From: Companilactobacillus halodurans
GTDB lineage: Bacteria > Bacillota > Bacilli > Lactobacillales > Lactobacillaceae
Length of the DNA stretch: 64,000 bases
Reading direction: 5' to 3'
Assembly: GCF_009600985.1 (NCBI RefSeq)
Contig: NZ_VDFP01000001.1
Span: forward strand, 186,001-250,000
Part shown: piece after piece, positions 29,611-43,716 of the stretch
Numbering within the stretch: the stretch's first letter is position 1
Layout of the letters: each line of letters begins with the position of its first letter
Translations under genes and position numbers: made by a program
Notes under the pieces: generated by a model
The model's database searches: none
What the model was told of the DNA's origin: nothing
What the model saw: the letters and a program-made list of their open reading frames with translations, nothing else

Positions 29611-29618
29611 AGTATATC
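29611..29618 (-). promoter_or_regulatory. Probable mbl promoter (extended -10)
   Basis: Minus strand TGATATACT, 30 bases upstream of the mbl start, with no good -35 box. A terminator for murA lies just upstream, so mbl needs its own promoter. Confidence 0.5.
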
Positions 29619-29644
29619 ATAACCAGCCTAATCATTAAATTGCC

Positions 29645-29675
29645 AATAAAAAAAGAAAGTGGAATTTCCACTTCC
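29645..29675 (-). terminator. Terminator of murA
   Basis: Minus strand GGAAGTGGAA/TTCCACTTTC stem followed by seven T, 12 bases after the murA stop. Confidence 0.85.
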
Positions 29676-29686
29676 TTAAGTCAGAT

Positions 29687-31009
29687 TTAAGCCAATTTTG
29701 TAACACTTGGTATTGTATTTAATACTAATCTTTCTCGACCAGATTCATCAATTGAAACTCGTCTAATTTTAGCACCTAAATTTCTTAACTTTTCAGTGAA
29801 ATTATAATATCCACGATCCAAATATTGAAGGTTTGAAACTCGAGTCTCTCCTTCAGCAACTAATCCTGCTAATACCAGTGCTGCAGCAGCACGTAAATCA
29901 GTAGCAGCAACATTAGCACCACTTAGTTGGGCTGGACCGAACATAATAACAGAATTACCTTCAATCTTATACTCGGCTTTCATCTTGCCGAATTCTGGGA
30001 AATGCATAAATCTGTTTTCAAAAACAGTTTCTGTCATAACAGTAGTTCCAACACTTAATAGTTGTGCGAGCGTCATTTGAGCTTGCATATCAGTTGGGAA
30101 TCCAGGATGTGGCATCGTCTTAACATCAACAGGTTTTAAGCGACCATTTGAAACGACGTGAATGCCATCATCGCTTTCTTCAATAGAAACGCCCATTTCT
30201 CTTAATTTCGAAATTAAAGGACGGTTGTGAATTGCCACAGCATCCTTGATGAAAATATCTCCACCAGTAACAGCAGCGGCAATCATAAAGGTTCCAGCTT
30301 CTATTCTATCTTGCATAATTGAATGTTCACAACCATGTAAACTTGAAACACCTTCGATACGAACAGTATTCGTACCTGCTCCAGTGACATTTGCACCCAT
30401 CTTGCTTAAAACGTTAGCAAGATCAACAATTCCTGGTTCTCTGGCGGCATTATCAATAACTGTTTCACCATCAGCTAAAGTTGCAGCCATCATAATATTT
30501 TGGGTTGCGCCAACGCTTGGGAAATCAAGATAAATGTTTGCACCATGCAAACCTTCCGTTGTAGCATCAATAAAGCCGCCATTTTGAGTAAAGTTTGCAC
30601 CCATTGCTTCCAAGCCTTTGATATGCAAATCAATTGGTCTAGAACCGATTGCACAGCCACCAGGCATTGCTACATGTGCTGCCTTATTTCTGGCTAATAG
30701 AGGTCCTAAAACGACGATTGAAGCACGCATTTTATCGACTAACTCTTCAGGAGCAGTTGTCCCTACTCCTTTGCTTGTATCTACTGTTAATACTTCGTCA
30801 GATTCATCATAAGAAACTTTGGCATCCAAAGCCTTTAAAACTTTAGACATTGTTATTACATCCGATAACGGAGGGATATTAGTTAAAAGGGTCTTACCCT
30901 TTGATGCTAAAATAGTCGTTGCTAAGATAGGCAAAGCGGCATTTTTTGCACCTTCAATTCTGACAGTTCCTTTTAATTGCGTAGGTCCATTTACGATTAT
31001 TTGTTGCAC
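29687..31009 (-). CDS. murA: UDP-GlcNAc 1-carboxyvinyltransferase MurA
   Basis: Enolpyruvyl transferase for the first committed step of peptidoglycan synthesis and target of fosfomycin. I chose the GTG start at 31007-31009 (440 residues), with GGAGG 8 bases upstream; an in-frame TTG five codons earlier would overlap that site. KNAALPILA near the N-terminus and the active-site cysteine in [12 protein letters not shown] (near 114-125) are present. It follows a DUF1146 gene, a frequent pairing after the atp operon. Confidence 0.96.
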   Translation of the reverse strand: MQQIIVNGPTQLKGTVRIEGAKNAALPILATTILASKGKTLLTNIPPLSDVITMSKVLKALDAKVSYDESDEVLTVDTSKGVGTTAPEELVDKMRASIVVLGPLLARNKAAHVAMPGGCAIGSRPIDLHIKGLEAMGANFTQNGGFIDATTEGLHGANIYLDFPSVGATQNIMMAATLADGETVIDNAAREPGIVDLANVLSKMGANVTGAGTNTVRIEGVSSLHGCEHSIMQDRIEAGTFMIAAAVTGGDIFIKDAVAIHNRPLISKLREMGVSIEESDDGIHVVSNGRLKPVDVKTMPHPGFPTDMQAQMTLAQLLSVGTTVMTETVFENRFMHFPEFGKMKAEYKIEGNSVIMFGPAQLSGANVAATDLRAAAALVLAGLVAEGETRVSNLQYLDRGYYNFTEKLRNLGAKIRRVSIDESGRERLVLNTIPSVTKLA

Positions 31010-31033
31010 AATATTCTCCTCCAAAACCTGGAA

Positions 31034-31267
31034 TCATTTAAAAAGCAAGGCTATATTTTGCGATAGACTAAAAATGCTCATAAAAAAAGAGCTTACTGTA
31101 TAACCTAGAGCGATTGCAATAAACGCTACAAGTAATTGTAACATTTTAGGGTTGGTTTTGTTATATAACTTTTTCCAATCTACCACTTGCAAGACGTTAA
31201 AACTGATCCAAATAAAGATAATATGGCTCACAAGCGTAATTATGGCATTTACTCCAATGTTTGTCAT
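31034..31267 (-). CDS. DUF1146 (YwzB-like) membrane protein
   Basis: A 77-residue protein with two hydrophobic segments (about 4-25, 42-66). It matches the DUF1146 family found between atpC and murA in many Firmicutes (ALGYTVSSFF). Function is unknown. It ends 24 bases before the murA GTG. Confidence 0.85.
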   Translation of the reverse strand: MTNIGVNAIITLVSHIIFIWISFNVLQVVDWKKLYNKTNPKMLQLLVAFIAIALGYTVSSFFMSIFSLSQNIALLFK

Positions 31268-31351
31268 TTTATAAACCTCACTTTTCTAAATACTAACATT
31301 TTTTTAAGATTTGACATCATTTAATGACAATACTTTAGATTTCTTTAAAAC

Positions 31352-31380
31352 AAAAAAAGACCAAGCAAATGCTTGATCTT
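31352..31380 (-). terminator. Terminator of the atp operon
   Basis: Minus strand AAGATCAAGC ATTT GCTTGGTCTT followed by T residues, directly after atpC. Confidence 0.9.
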
Positions 31381-31393
31381 TTGATTTTACAAT

Positions 31394-31819
31394 TTATTTG
31401 TGTGAACCTACGTTAATTCTATTTATAGCCTTACGTAGAGAAACTTGAGCACGGGCTAAATCATCAACATTGTGTTTTTGTTCAGCAACCTTGATTGTCT
31501 CTTCAGCCTTTTGCTTAGCATATTCAGCACGTCTTAAATCAATGTCTCTAGCTCTTTCGGCACTGTTAGCGACGATTGATACTAGATCATTGCTACACTC
31601 CAAGAACCCGCCATTTACCGCGATAGAATCTTCATGATGAGGTTTGTCGACACGACGGACACGAACTTCATCAATCACCAATGGGGCGATGATTGGAGCA
31701 TGGTGAGCCATGACACCAATTTCACCATCAATGGTACTTAAAACAACGAGTTTTGCATGATGATCGTAAACAACACCATCAGGAGTAACAATATTGACCG
31801 TCATTATGTTTTCAGCCAT
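31394..31819 (-). CDS. atpC: ATP synthase epsilon subunit
   Basis: Central-stalk subunit of F1, 141 residues. It has an N-terminal beta-sandwich domain (VNIVTPDGVVYDHHA, GEIGVMAHHAP near 30-40) and a C-terminal helical pair (ERARDIDLRRAEYAKQKAEE) that can inhibit ATP hydrolysis. It is the last gene of the atpBEFHAGDC operon; the terminator follows 14 bases later. Confidence 0.96.
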   Translation of the reverse strand: MAENIMTVNIVTPDGVVYDHHAKLVVLSTIDGEIGVMAHHAPIIAPLVIDEVRVRRVDKPHHEDSIAVNGGFLECSNDLVSIVANSAERARDIDLRRAEYAKQKAEETIKVAEQKHNVDDLARAQVSLRKAINRINVGSHK

Positions 31820-31836
31820 ATTATCTCCCCCTATCG

Positions 31837-33288
<1,452 letters not shown>

Positions 33289-33309
33289 TTAATTTGGCTC
33301 CTTTCTAAA

Positions 33310-34227
33310 CTATTCAAGTGCAGCAGCACCACCGATAATTTCAGTGATCTCTGTAGTAATTTGAGCTTGACGGGCACGGTTATAATGCAATGACAAATCT
33401 GAAATAAGGTCGTTAGCATTATCAGTCGCACTCTTCATAGCTGTAACAGAAGCAGCATGCTCTGCTGTTTTTGCATCCATCATTGCTCCTAAAACCAAAC
33501 ACTCAATATATTGAGGTACAATTGCAGATAAAACTGCTTTAGGGTTAGGTTCTGTGATGTATTCAGTCGCAACCTGTTGTTCTTCTGCGGAAACATCGTC
33601 AGGTTCAGTCAAAGGCAACAATTTTTGATTAGAAAAATTAGAAACCAATGAGTTCACGTGATGGTTGTGACAAATATCAATTTCATCAAACAATTCTGCT
33701 TGATACATTTGAAGAATCGTCTTCATGATTGGTGTGATATCTTTAACTGTTGGAATATCTGGTAAACCAGTATATTCATAAGCAATATCATAGCCACGTG
33801 TCTTGAAGAATTCAGTACCAGTAGCACCAAGGGAAATAATCGTAAATTTACTTTGGTCACCATGATATTTCTTTTCAAAGAGATCCATCATAGCTTTCAA
33901 AATATTACTATTATATCCACCAACAAGTCCACGATCACTTGTGATAACAACATAAGCAGTCTTTTTAACTTCACGAACTTTAAGAAGACTGTTAAGACTT
34001 AGCGGATCAGTCGAATCATCAGCAATTGACAATTCCTTGAAAACATCAGCCGCTGTTAAATGTCTAACAATATCTTCAACCTTTTTTTCATACAATTGAT
34101 AAGCAATAGATTTCTTTTCAATACGAGAGAGTTTAGCACCAGAGACCATTTGCATGGCTCTTGTAATTTGACCAGTTTTCTTAGTAGAAGAAATTCTTCT
34201 TTTAATATCCATAAGTGACTCAGCCAT
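33310..34227 (-). CDS. atpG: ATP synthase gamma subunit
   Basis: Rotor shaft of F1, 305 residues. The N-terminal helix (DIKRRISSTKKTGQITRAMQMVSGAKL) and C-terminal helix (ATDNANDLISDLSLHYNRARQAQITTEITEIIGGA) that form the coiled-coil shaft are both clear. GGAGG precedes the ATG. Its place between atpA and atpD is standard. Confidence 0.97.
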   Translation of the reverse strand: MAESLMDIKRRISSTKKTGQITRAMQMVSGAKLSRIEKKSIAYQLYEKKVEDIVRHLTAADVFKELSIADDSTDPLSLNSLLKVREVKKTAYVVITSDRGLVGGYNSNILKAMMDLFEKKYHGDQSKFTIISLGATGTEFFKTRGYDIAYEYTGLPDIPTVKDITPIMKTILQMYQAELFDEIDICHNHHVNSLVSNFSNQKLLPLTEPDDVSAEEQQVATEYITEPNPKAVLSAIVPQYIECLVLGAMMDAKTAEHAASVTAMKSATDNANDLISDLSLHYNRARQAQITTEITEIIGGAAALE

Positions 34228-34244
34228 TATTTAAACCTCCTGTA

Positions 34245-35795
<1,551 letters not shown>

Positions 35796-35799
35796 TTAA

Positions 35800-36345
35800 T
35801 TAATTAACCAATAGCGTCTTCTTAATATCATTAAATCTCTTAATAACACTGCCATCGATAACTTCGTCTCCTACACGGATTATAACGCCACCGATGATTT
35901 TTGAATCAACTATTTTCGTTAAATTTACTTTATTTACTGAAAATCTCTTTTTAATCACAGATTCAAGATTTTGAGCTTGAGCATCGCCTAAATCAATACT
36001 CGTAGTGACTGTAGCTTCTACAATGCCATTTTCTTCATCATACTTATTAATGAAAGCGTCTGCAATTTCGATGATACAATCCATACGATTATTGTTAAAA
36101 ACTAAACCAAGAAAATCTTGCATTAAAGAACCAAATTGGCTCTTCAAAGTATCCAAAATTTTTAGCTTTTCAGTGCGAGAAATAGAACGTCCAGCAAGAG
36201 CAAAACTCAAACTGGGATTTTCTTCATAGACCTGCTTTAACGACTTTAAATCTTCAAGCATCTCTTCAATAGAATCCTGTTCTTGGGCCACTTCAAAAAG
36301 TGCCTTACTATAACGCTTTCCCACTTGAACTTTACTTAGACTCAT
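35800..36345 (-). CDS. atpH: ATP synthase delta subunit
   Basis: Peripheral-stalk subunit linking subunit b to the top of F1. It has 181 residues, an N-terminal helical bundle (GKRYSKALFEVAQEQ) and the C-terminal signature IIGGVIIRVGDEVIDGSV (near 149-166). Its start overlaps the end of atpF by 14 bases. Confidence 0.96.
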   Translation of the reverse strand: MSLSKVQVGKRYSKALFEVAQEQDSIEEMLEDLKSLKQVYEENPSLSFALAGRSISRTEKLKILDTLKSQFGSLMQDFLGLVFNNNRMDCIIEIADAFINKYDEENGIVEATVTTSIDLGDAQAQNLESVIKKRFSVNKVNLTKIVDSKIIGGVIIRVGDEVIDGSVIKRFNDIKKTLLVN

Positions 36346-36850
36346 TTACCGTCAACTCCTTAATATAAGAGTCGATTAGTGACTTTTGATCATCTGCGTT
36401 AAGTTCTTTAGAAATAACCTTCGAAGCAATTTCCAAAGATAGATTAGCTATGTCTTTTTGTGCACCAGCCATAGCATCTTCTTTAGCCTTAGCTGCATCT
36501 GATTTTGCTCTTTGTCTTACTTCTTCAGCTTCGCTATGAGCATCGGAGACGATAGACTTCTTTTGAGTCTCACCGCTCTCCTTAGCTTTATTTACAATTC
36601 CCACTGCTTCAGCACGTGAATTTTTAAGAGCATCTTCACGTTCTTTTGCCAACTTTTCAGCACGTGAGCGTTCCTGATCCGCATAATCAAGATCGCCAGT
36701 AATCTTTTCAGATCTGGCATCCATCATCTTTGTAACAGGGCCCCAAGCAAAATGCTTGACCAACAATGCCAAAATGATGAAAGAAACAAGAATGAAAAGC
36801 ATGTCACCCAAAGCTACTTGATTAGCTCCGAGAACTAATAAACCTGCCAA
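36332..36850 (-). CDS. atpF: ATP synthase subunit b
   Basis: Peripheral-stalk subunit with one N-terminal membrane span (about 10-30) followed by a long, alanine- and charge-rich helix that dimerises as a right-handed coiled coil. It has 172 residues, the usual length. It lies 89 bases downstream of atpE, a gap without a gene, and overlaps atpH. Confidence 0.96.
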   Translation of the reverse strand: MAGLLVLGANQVALGDMLFILVSFIILALLVKHFAWGPVTKMMDARSEKITGDLDYADQERSRAEKLAKEREDALKNSRAEAVGIVNKAKESGETQKKSIVSDAHSEAEEVRQRAKSDAAKAKEDAMAGAQKDIANLSLEIASKVISKELNADDQKSLIDSYIKELTVNESK

Positions 36851-36939
36851 TATTCTTCACTCCTTCCTCTCAAATAAAATACATAAATATAAAAAGGCGA
36901 TTTAATTATTTTATCGCCAAATTTTGGTTTCTATATGTA

Positions 36940-37886
<947 letters not shown>

Positions 37887-37973
37887 TAATAACCCTCCTT
37901 TCTTCGCTTATTGAAAACAATTGATACCACAAAATAATAACACTAAATAAAATATAATAAAACAATGAAATCT

Positions 37974-38603
37974 TTATTTTGTCCCAAACAAACGATCACC
38001 TGCATCGCCTAGTCCTGGGAAGATATAGCCACTATCGGTAATCTTCTCATCAAGCGATGCTGCATAGATATCAACGTCTGGATGGGCATCTTGAACAGCT
38101 TTAACACCCTCTGGAGCTGCAACCAAAACAACCAAGCGCATGTGCTTTGCTCCACGTTTCTTCAAAGCATCGATAGCCATGTTAGCTGACCCACCAGTAG
38201 CAAGCATTGGGTCAACGATAAATAGTTCACGTTGATCGATATCGCTTGGAAGTTTCACAAAATATTCATGTGGTTTCAAAGTTTTTTCATCACGGTACAT
38301 ACCAATGTGACCGACTTTAGCAGCTGGAATCAATTCCAAGACACCATCAACCATACCAAGTCCAGCACGCAAGATTGGAATTACAGCTAATTTCTTACCT
38401 GCAAGGACCTTTTGTGTAGATTTACCCATTGGTGTTTCTACTTCAACATCCTTAAGTGGCAAGTCACGTGTGATTTCATAAACCATCAACTCACCAATTT
38501 CATTGGCAACTTCACGGAATACCTTTGTACCTGTGTGCTTGTTTCGGATAATTGTAAGTTTGTGTTGGATCAATGGATGGTTCAATACTGTAAATTTAGA
38601 CAT
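37974..38603 (-). CDS. upp: Uracil phosphoribosyltransferase
   Basis: Pyrimidine salvage enzyme converting uracil and PRPP to UMP, 209 residues. The PRPP-binding loop is [11 protein letters not shown] (near 130-140), and the N-terminal part has [18 protein letters not shown]. It lies between tsaC and atpB, a common lactobacillar order. Confidence 0.97.
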   Translation of the reverse strand: MSKFTVLNHPLIQHKLTIIRNKHTGTKVFREVANEIGELMVYEITRDLPLKDVEVETPMGKSTQKVLAGKKLAVIPILRAGLGMVDGVLELIPAAKVGHIGMYRDEKTLKPHEYFVKLPSDIDQRELFIVDPMLATGGSANMAIDALKKRGAKHMRLVVLVAAPEGVKAVQDAHPDVDIYAASLDEKITDSGYIFPGLGDAGDRLFGTK

Positions 38604-38615
38604 TATATGTCTCCC

Positions 38616-39626
38616 TTATTTTTTATAGTGTGCATTTCCAGCTGATTTGTTAAGCCGATTACTGTAGGCTGCTCCATGACCTGTGTCTGGGAAGCCCTGG
38701 GCCAAAATATATTGCACATGGTCCGAGTCTAATTGACGTAATCCGGCAAATAAATCTCTTGAAGCACTAATTACATCTTCACCAAGTGAAAATGTTTTAA
38801 TCCCTGATGGTACTTCTTTTAAAATTTGTTCGGTTGCCATAACTCCTAATGGAACATTTTTAGCAACATACTCAGAAATAGCCTGTTTAAAATCATTGAC
38901 ATCGTCGACAATAATCACTTGTGCGCTAGGTGCGTAATGCTTATATTTCATTCCTGGTGCCTTTGGAACTTCACCAGCTGAAACTTTATGGTGATCACTA
39001 TTGACATTATCAATAACTTTTAACAAGTCATCTGAGTCGACCATACCTGGTCTAAGAATAGTTGGTACATCAACGGATAAATCAATAACAGTTGATTCGA
39101 CCCCAAGCTTTGTTGGACCATCGTCCAAAATAGCTGCAATTTTACCATGCAAATCATGATAAACATGCTTAGCTAACGTTGGACTTGGTTTACCAGAAGT
39201 ATTAGCTGAAGGACCAACGATAGGTTTACCAAATGTCTTGATTAAATCCAGAGTTGCCTTATTATTGGGCATTCTAAAAGCAGCCGTCGTCAACCCCCCA
39301 GTGACCGCCTTAGAAAGTTTACCTGGCTGAATTGGCATGATAATCGTTAATGGACCGGGCCAAAAAGCCTTCATGAGCTTTTGTGCTAATGGCTTATAAC
39401 TGTTATCAGCGTACTCCCAGACCATATCTGGACCAGATACATGCACGATTAAAGGATTGTCGCTAGGACGTCCTTTAGCAGCGTAGACATCTTTGACTAC
39501 ATCAGGTCTAGTGGCATCAGCTCCTAAGCCATAAACAGTCTCAGTTGGAAAAGCAACTAACTGTCCTTTGGCTAAGAAATCTGCAGCTTCTTTGATCTGT
39601 GTATTCTTAAGTATTTCAGTATCCAA
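38616..39626 (-). CDS. tsaC: Threonylcarbamoyl-AMP synthase (Sua5/YwlC type)
   Basis: Makes threonylcarbamoyl-AMP from threonine, bicarbonate and ATP for t6A37 in tRNA. The 336-residue protein has the N-terminal YrdC domain (FPTETVYGLGADA, KGRPSDNPLIVH, PGPLT) and the extra C-terminal Sua5 domain (from about residue 210, after PGMKYKHYAP). It lies 2 bases after prmC. Confidence 0.95.
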   Translation of the reverse strand: MDTEILKNTQIKEAADFLAKGQLVAFPTETVYGLGADATRPDVVKDVYAAKGRPSDNPLIVHVSGPDMVWEYADNSYKPLAQKLMKAFWPGPLTIIMPIQPGKLSKAVTGGLTTAAFRMPNNKATLDLIKTFGKPIVGPSANTSGKPSPTLAKHVYHDLHGKIAAILDDGPTKLGVESTVIDLSVDVPTILRPGMVDSDDLLKVIDNVNSDHHKVSAGEVPKAPGMKYKHYAPSAQVIIVDDVNDFKQAISEYVAKNVPLGVMATEQILKEVPSGIKTFSLGEDVISASRDLFAGLRQLDSDHVQYILAQGFPDTGHGAAYSNRLNKSAGNAHYKK

Positions 39627-39628
39627 TA

Positions 39629-40477
39629 CTACATCTCCTTTTTAGCTTTTAGATATCGGTAATTCCCACTTATATCTTTATGAAATTCTACAACATATTC
39701 GGGTAAATTATCACAAAAAATTTGTTTTATCGCATTTTTTTGTCGAAAACCGAACTCCATATACAAAATACCACCATTAGAAAGATAATTATCAACTTTC
39801 TTTGAGATACTCTCATAGAATTCTAAACCATTATTCTTTCCATATAAAGCTAAATCCGGTTCATATTTAATTACGCTAGTATCCATATCAACTTTTTCAG
39901 ATTCTGCAATATACGGAGGATTAGAAACGATTACGTCAAATTTCTGTGGTTTGATCTCTTCAAATAGGTCGCTTTCTTTAAAGAAAATATTATTTGTTTG
40001 GTAATTATCAGCATTTTGCTTTGCTACTTTCAAAGCTGAATTGGAAATATCTGTCGCCAGAATATCATCATTAGGAAATTCTAATCCAAGAGTCACGGCA
40101 ATGACACCGGCACCAGTTCCGATATCCAGAATACTTTCTTGTTCTTTTCCATGCTCGTCGATAATTTTTTGCACCATCTCTTCAGTATCTTGGCGTGGAA
40201 TAAGTACACTATCATTAACTGAAAAGTTTCGATTCATGAAATATGCGTATCCCAAAATATACTGTACAGGAACATCCATTTGCAATTTGACTAATCCCTG
40301 ACGAAATTTTCGTAAAATATCAGCTGGAATTTCTTCATTACGATGCAATTGTAATTGAGTGTAATTGAATCCCGACAACTCTTCTAATAAATACTGGGCG
40401 TCTTCAGGAAATTTTCCTCGATCTTTTAACATAGAAAAAGCCCTTTTCAGGGCGTTAGAATAGCTTAGCTTCTCCAC
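39629..40477 (-). CDS. prmC: Release factor glutamine methyltransferase PrmC
   Basis: SAM-dependent enzyme that methylates the GGQ glutamine of RF1 and RF2. The catalytic NPPYI motif is near residue 183, SAM-binding [11 protein letters not shown] near 110-120. I chose the GTG at 40475-40477 (282 residues, GGAG 10 bases upstream), overlapping prfA by 23 bases; an ATG 13 codons earlier is also possible. The first codons contain a terminator-like hairpin. It lies directly downstream of its substrate gene prfA. Confidence 0.92.
   Translation of the reverse strand: MEKLSYSNALKRAFSMLKDRGKFPEDAQYLLEELSGFNYTQLQLHRNEEIPADILRKFRQGLVKLQMDVPVQYILGYAYFMNRNFSVNDSVLIPRQDTEEMVQKIIDEHGKEQESILDIGTGAGVIAVTLGLEFPNDDILATDISNSALKVAKQNADNYQTNNIFFKESDLFEEIKPQKFDVIVSNPPYIAESEKVDMDTSVIKYEPDLALYGKNNGLEFYESISKKVDNYLSNGGILYMEFGFRQKNAIKQIFCDNLPEYVVEFHKDISGNYRYLKAKKEM
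40435..40453 (-). terminator. Terminator-like hairpin inside the prmC 5' coding region
   Basis: Minus strand GCCCT GAAA AGGGC followed by TTTTT, lying just past the prfA stop but within prmC codons 9-14. It could attenuate transcription between prfA and prmC. Confidence 0.55.
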
Positions 40478-41552
40478 TTTGAATCTGCTCCAACTTCTCT
40501 GCTTGATCATGAACAATCAAAGCATCAATTATTTCTTCTAATTCGCCGTTCATGATTCGATCCAACTTGTTCAATGACAAGCCGATACGGTGATCAGTGA
40601 CACGGTTTTGTGGATAATTGTAAGTTCTAATACGTTCCGAACGATCACCAGTACCAACGGCTGATTTACGTTTTTCATCGTATTCATTTTGATTTTGTGA
40701 TTCATAGTAATCATAAACACGTGACTTCAAAATTTGCATAGCCTTTTGACGGTTTTGTTGTTGTGAACGTTGATCTTGCATAGCAACAACGATTCCTGTT
40801 GGCAAGTGAGTCATACGAACAGCTGATGAAGTCTTATTGATATGTTGGCCACCAGCACCAGATGAACGGTAAACATCAGTTCTAATATCTTTAGGATCGA
40901 TATCGATATCTACTTCATCGTACTCTGGCATGACAGCAACAGTTGCTGTAGAAGTGTGAACTCTACCTTGTGATTCAGTAGCAGGTACACGTTGAACACG
41001 GTGTGCCCCATTTTCATACTTCAACTTAGAATAAACGCTGTCACCTGTAATCATGACAGCAACATCTTTGTAGCCACCAACTTCGGTATCAGTTTCATCA
41101 ATAATGTCAAAAGTCCAACCTTGTTTTTCAGCATACTTGCTATACATCGTCAACAAGTCAGCGGCAAACAAACTGGCTTCATCGCCACCGGCAGCTCCAC
41201 GGATTTCCATAATAATATTCTTATCATCATTAGGGTCTTTAGGAAGCATCAAAAGAGTAATCTTGTGTTCAATTTCATCAAGCTCTTTTTTGGAAGTTTC
41301 CTTCTCATCCTTTGCCATTGCTTCCATTTCGGAATCGTCAGTTTCACGCAAAATCTCATCGCTATCACTGATACTTTTTTTCAATTCTTTGTAACGCTTG
41401 AAGGCAGCTACGACATCACGCATGTCAGCTTCTTCTTTAGAATAAGCCATGTAGCGTTTAGTGTCGTTGATAACTTCAGGATCGCTCATTAATTCTTGAA
41501 GTTCGCTATATCTTTCAAGTAGCGTTTCTAGTTGTTCAAATATTTTATCCAA
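40455..41552 (-). CDS. prfA: Peptide chain release factor 1
   Basis: Class I release factor for UAA and UAG, 365 residues. The peptidyl-hydrolysis motif GAGGQHIN is near 231-238 and the anticodon-like PAT tripeptide occurs in VPATESQG (near 190-197). It is followed by prmC, which modifies the GGQ glutamine, and preceded by tdk. Confidence 0.97.
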   Translation of the reverse strand: MDKIFEQLETLLERYSELQELMSDPEVINDTKRYMAYSKEEADMRDVVAAFKRYKELKKSISDSDEILRETDDSEMEAMAKDEKETSKKELDEIEHKITLLMLPKDPNDDKNIIMEIRGAAGGDEASLFAADLLTMYSKYAEKQGWTFDIIDETDTEVGGYKDVAVMITGDSVYSKLKYENGAHRVQRVPATESQGRVHTSTATVAVMPEYDEVDIDIDPKDIRTDVYRSSGAGGQHINKTSSAVRMTHLPTGIVVAMQDQRSQQQNRQKAMQILKSRVYDYYESQNQNEYDEKRKSAVGTGDRSERIRTYNYPQNRVTDHRIGLSLNKLDRIMNGELEEIIDALIVHDQAEKLEQIQSGEAKLF

Positions 41553-41575
41553 CTTAACTATCCTTTCTTCTATTA

Positions 41576-42157
41576 TTAATCTTTATTAAGCATTGGAGGA
41601 TGGTTATAGTGTCGACGGCATACTGGGTAGTACATTTCATTACCACCGATTGCAATCTGATCTCCGTCATAAACTGGTTTACCATTTGCCATACGCATAT
41701 TCATTGTAGCTTTTTTTGTACAGAACCAACAAATTGTCTTCATTTCTTCTAATTTATCAGCATACAACAACAAATATTTAGTTCCTTCGAACAATTCATT
41801 TCGAAAATCGTTCTTCAAGCCAAAAGCCATAACTGGGATTCCTAAATCATCAACGACTTTTGTTGCTTGCAAAACCTGATCTTTGGTCATGAATTCACAT
41901 TCATCGATCAAAACGCAAGATGCGTTTGGATTCTCTTCTTTGACAATTTCAAAAACATTTGAATCATCCTTAAGAGCAATTGCATCACGAGTTAACCCCA
42001 TTCGACTCTCTATCTTACCTGCACCGGAACGGGTGTCTAAAATACTAGTCATTAAGATAACTGACTTACCTTGTTCTTCATAGTTATGCGCTACTTTCAA
42101 AATCTCAATCGATTTTCCACTATTCATAGCACCGTATTTAAAAAATAATTGAGCCAA
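41576..42157 (-). CDS. tdk: Thymidine kinase
   Basis: Class II thymidine kinase of the salvage pathway, 193 residues from a TTG at 42155-42157, which has TTGGAGG upstream; the open frame continues 30 codons further without a good start. The P-loop GAMNSGKS is near 9-16, the DECEF motif near 89, and zinc-ligand cysteines are in CWFCTKKAT and the C-terminal CRRHY. Confidence 0.94.
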   Translation of the reverse strand: MAQLFFKYGAMNSGKSIEILKVAHNYEEQGKSVILMTSILDTRSGAGKIESRMGLTRDAIALKDDSNVFEIVKEENPNASCVLIDECEFMTKDQVLQATKVVDDLGIPVMAFGLKNDFRNELFEGTKYLLLYADKLEEMKTICWFCTKKATMNMRMANGKPVYDGDQIAIGGNEMYYPVCRRHYNHPPMLNKD

Positions 42158-42308
42158 ATTTACGCCTCCAAAAATATGTCCTAAAAGATTATAACGAAAA
42201 AAGACGCTCTTGAACACATCAAACATTTTCAAATCGAACAAAATCAACTAAAATGTAGCTCAGGTGTGATAATATTATTTTAATTAATTCAATTTGGGGT
42301 TTTTATTA

Positions 42309-43652
42309 ATGACATTTAAATCAGGAATCGCAACATTAACAGGAAAGACATCCTACTTTATTTTAAACAAGCTTTTTAATGGTGGATCTTCTTATCCAGG
42401 AAAAATTGCTTACAAAATTGATCCAGATATTTTAAGAAGTCTCGGCAAGGATTACGACCTTATCGTTGTTACTGGTACTAATGGTAAGACTTTGACAACA
42501 TCATTGATCAACAAAATGTTGATTCAAAAATATGATGACGTTTTGACCAATCCAACCGGTTCTAATATGATTCAAGGTATCGTTACAAGTTTTGTGACGC
42601 ATCACAAAAAAAGCAAAAAGCCATTGGCTGTTTTAGAAGTCGATGAAGCTAACGTGCCTATCATCTGTAAATATATCAAACCAAAGTATTTTGTCTTAAC
42701 AAATATTTTCCGTGACCAAATGGATCGTTACGGTGAAATCTATACAACTTATCAAAAAATTGTCGATGGTATCAAAATGGCACCAGATGCAACTATCATT
42801 GCTAATGGCGATGCCGCTATCTTTTCTTCAAAAGAATTGCCTAACAAATTTGTTTACTATGGCTTTTCTGACAAAGGCGATGAAAATGAAGATTTTAAAG
42901 CACCAACTAATACTGACGGCGTTCTTTGTCCTAAATGTAATCACATTATGCACTATCATATGATTTCTTATGCCAATCTTGGCAGTTACTTCTGCCCTAA
43001 TTGTGGTTTCAAGCGAAATGATTTGAAGTATCAAGTAACAAAAATTTCTACTCTCCTACCTAATAAGACTGAGTTCGAAATCGATGGCAATAAGTTCAAG
43101 ATGAATATCGGTGGAAAATACAATGTTTACAATGCTTTGGCTGCTTTCGCGATTGCTTCAGAAATGGGTATCAGCACCGACCAAATGCAAAAAGCCTTTG
43201 CCTATGATGAAAAAGTTTTTGGACGTCAAGAGACAATCAACGTCGATGGCAAAGATGTCAACATCATCTTAGTTAAGAATCCCGTTGGTCTAAATCAAGT
43301 CATCGAAACAGTTCTCAGCGACAAAGATCCATATACATTAGCCTTTTTGTTGAATTCTAACTACGCTGATGGAATCGATACAAGCTGGATTTGGGACGGA
43401 AACTTTGAAGATTTTGATTTCGGCAAACTACCACTAGTTATTACTGGTGGGAAACGTGTTAAAGATGTAACTTATCGATTCAAGATTGCCGGTCTCGATA
43501 TGAAGAAAAATCTGGAAACAGTTGAAATTGAAGATTTCGTCAAAGAGATACCAAAGATTCCAACTGAAAAATTATATGTTCTAGCAACTTATACCGCTAT
43601 GTTGGGACTTCGTAAAGCCCTTGGCGATAAAGGCTATATCAAACAAAAATAA
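42309..43652 (+). CDS. murT: MurT-like lipid II isoglutaminyl synthase subunit
   Basis: Mur-ligase-fold subunit of MurT/GatD, which amidates D-Glu of lipid II. The protein has 447 residues from the ATG at 42309. The ATP loop [11 protein letters not shown] is near 55-65, a four-cysteine zinc knuckle (CPKC and CPNC, near 205 and 228) interrupts the central domain, and the DUF1727 domain lies at the C-terminus. GatD, normally the next gene, is absent: the next gene is convergent. The ribosome binding site is weak. Confidence 0.9.
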   Translation: MTFKSGIATLTGKTSYFILNKLFNGGSSYPGKIAYKIDPDILRSLGKDYDLIVVTGTNGKTLTTSLINKMLIQKYDDVLTNPTGSNMIQGIVTSFVTHHKKSKKPLAVLEVDEANVPIICKYIKPKYFVLTNIFRDQMDRYGEIYTTYQKIVDGIKMAPDATIIANGDAAIFSSKELPNKFVYYGFSDKGDENEDFKAPTNTDGVLCPKCNHIMHYHMISYANLGSYFCPNCGFKRNDLKYQVTKISTLLPNKTEFEIDGNKFKMNIGGKYNVYNALAAFAIASEMGISTDQMQKAFAYDEKVFGRQETINVDGKDVNIILVKNPVGLNQVIETVLSDKDPYTLAFLLNSNYADGIDTSWIWDGNFEDFDFGKLPLVITGGKRVKDVTYRFKIAGLDMKKNLETVEIEDFVKEIPKIPTEKLYVLATYTAMLGLRKALGDKGYIKQK

Positions 43653-43663
43653 TATATATTTAA

Positions 43664-43716
43664 AAGACTACTTATTACTATTCGTATTTGAATAGTTACA
43701 AGTAGTCTTTTTTTAT
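43664..43716 (+). terminator. Terminator after murT
   Basis: Stem AAAGACTACTT...AAGTAGTCTTT with an inner ACTATTC/GAATAGT helix, followed by seven T on the plus strand (to 43716). It may also act on the convergent gene. Confidence 0.85.

Noticed and set aside
30500..30846. Overlapping plus-strand open frames within murA
   Set aside because: They lie entirely opposite a conserved gene, lack ribosome binding sites and contain no recognisable protein pattern.
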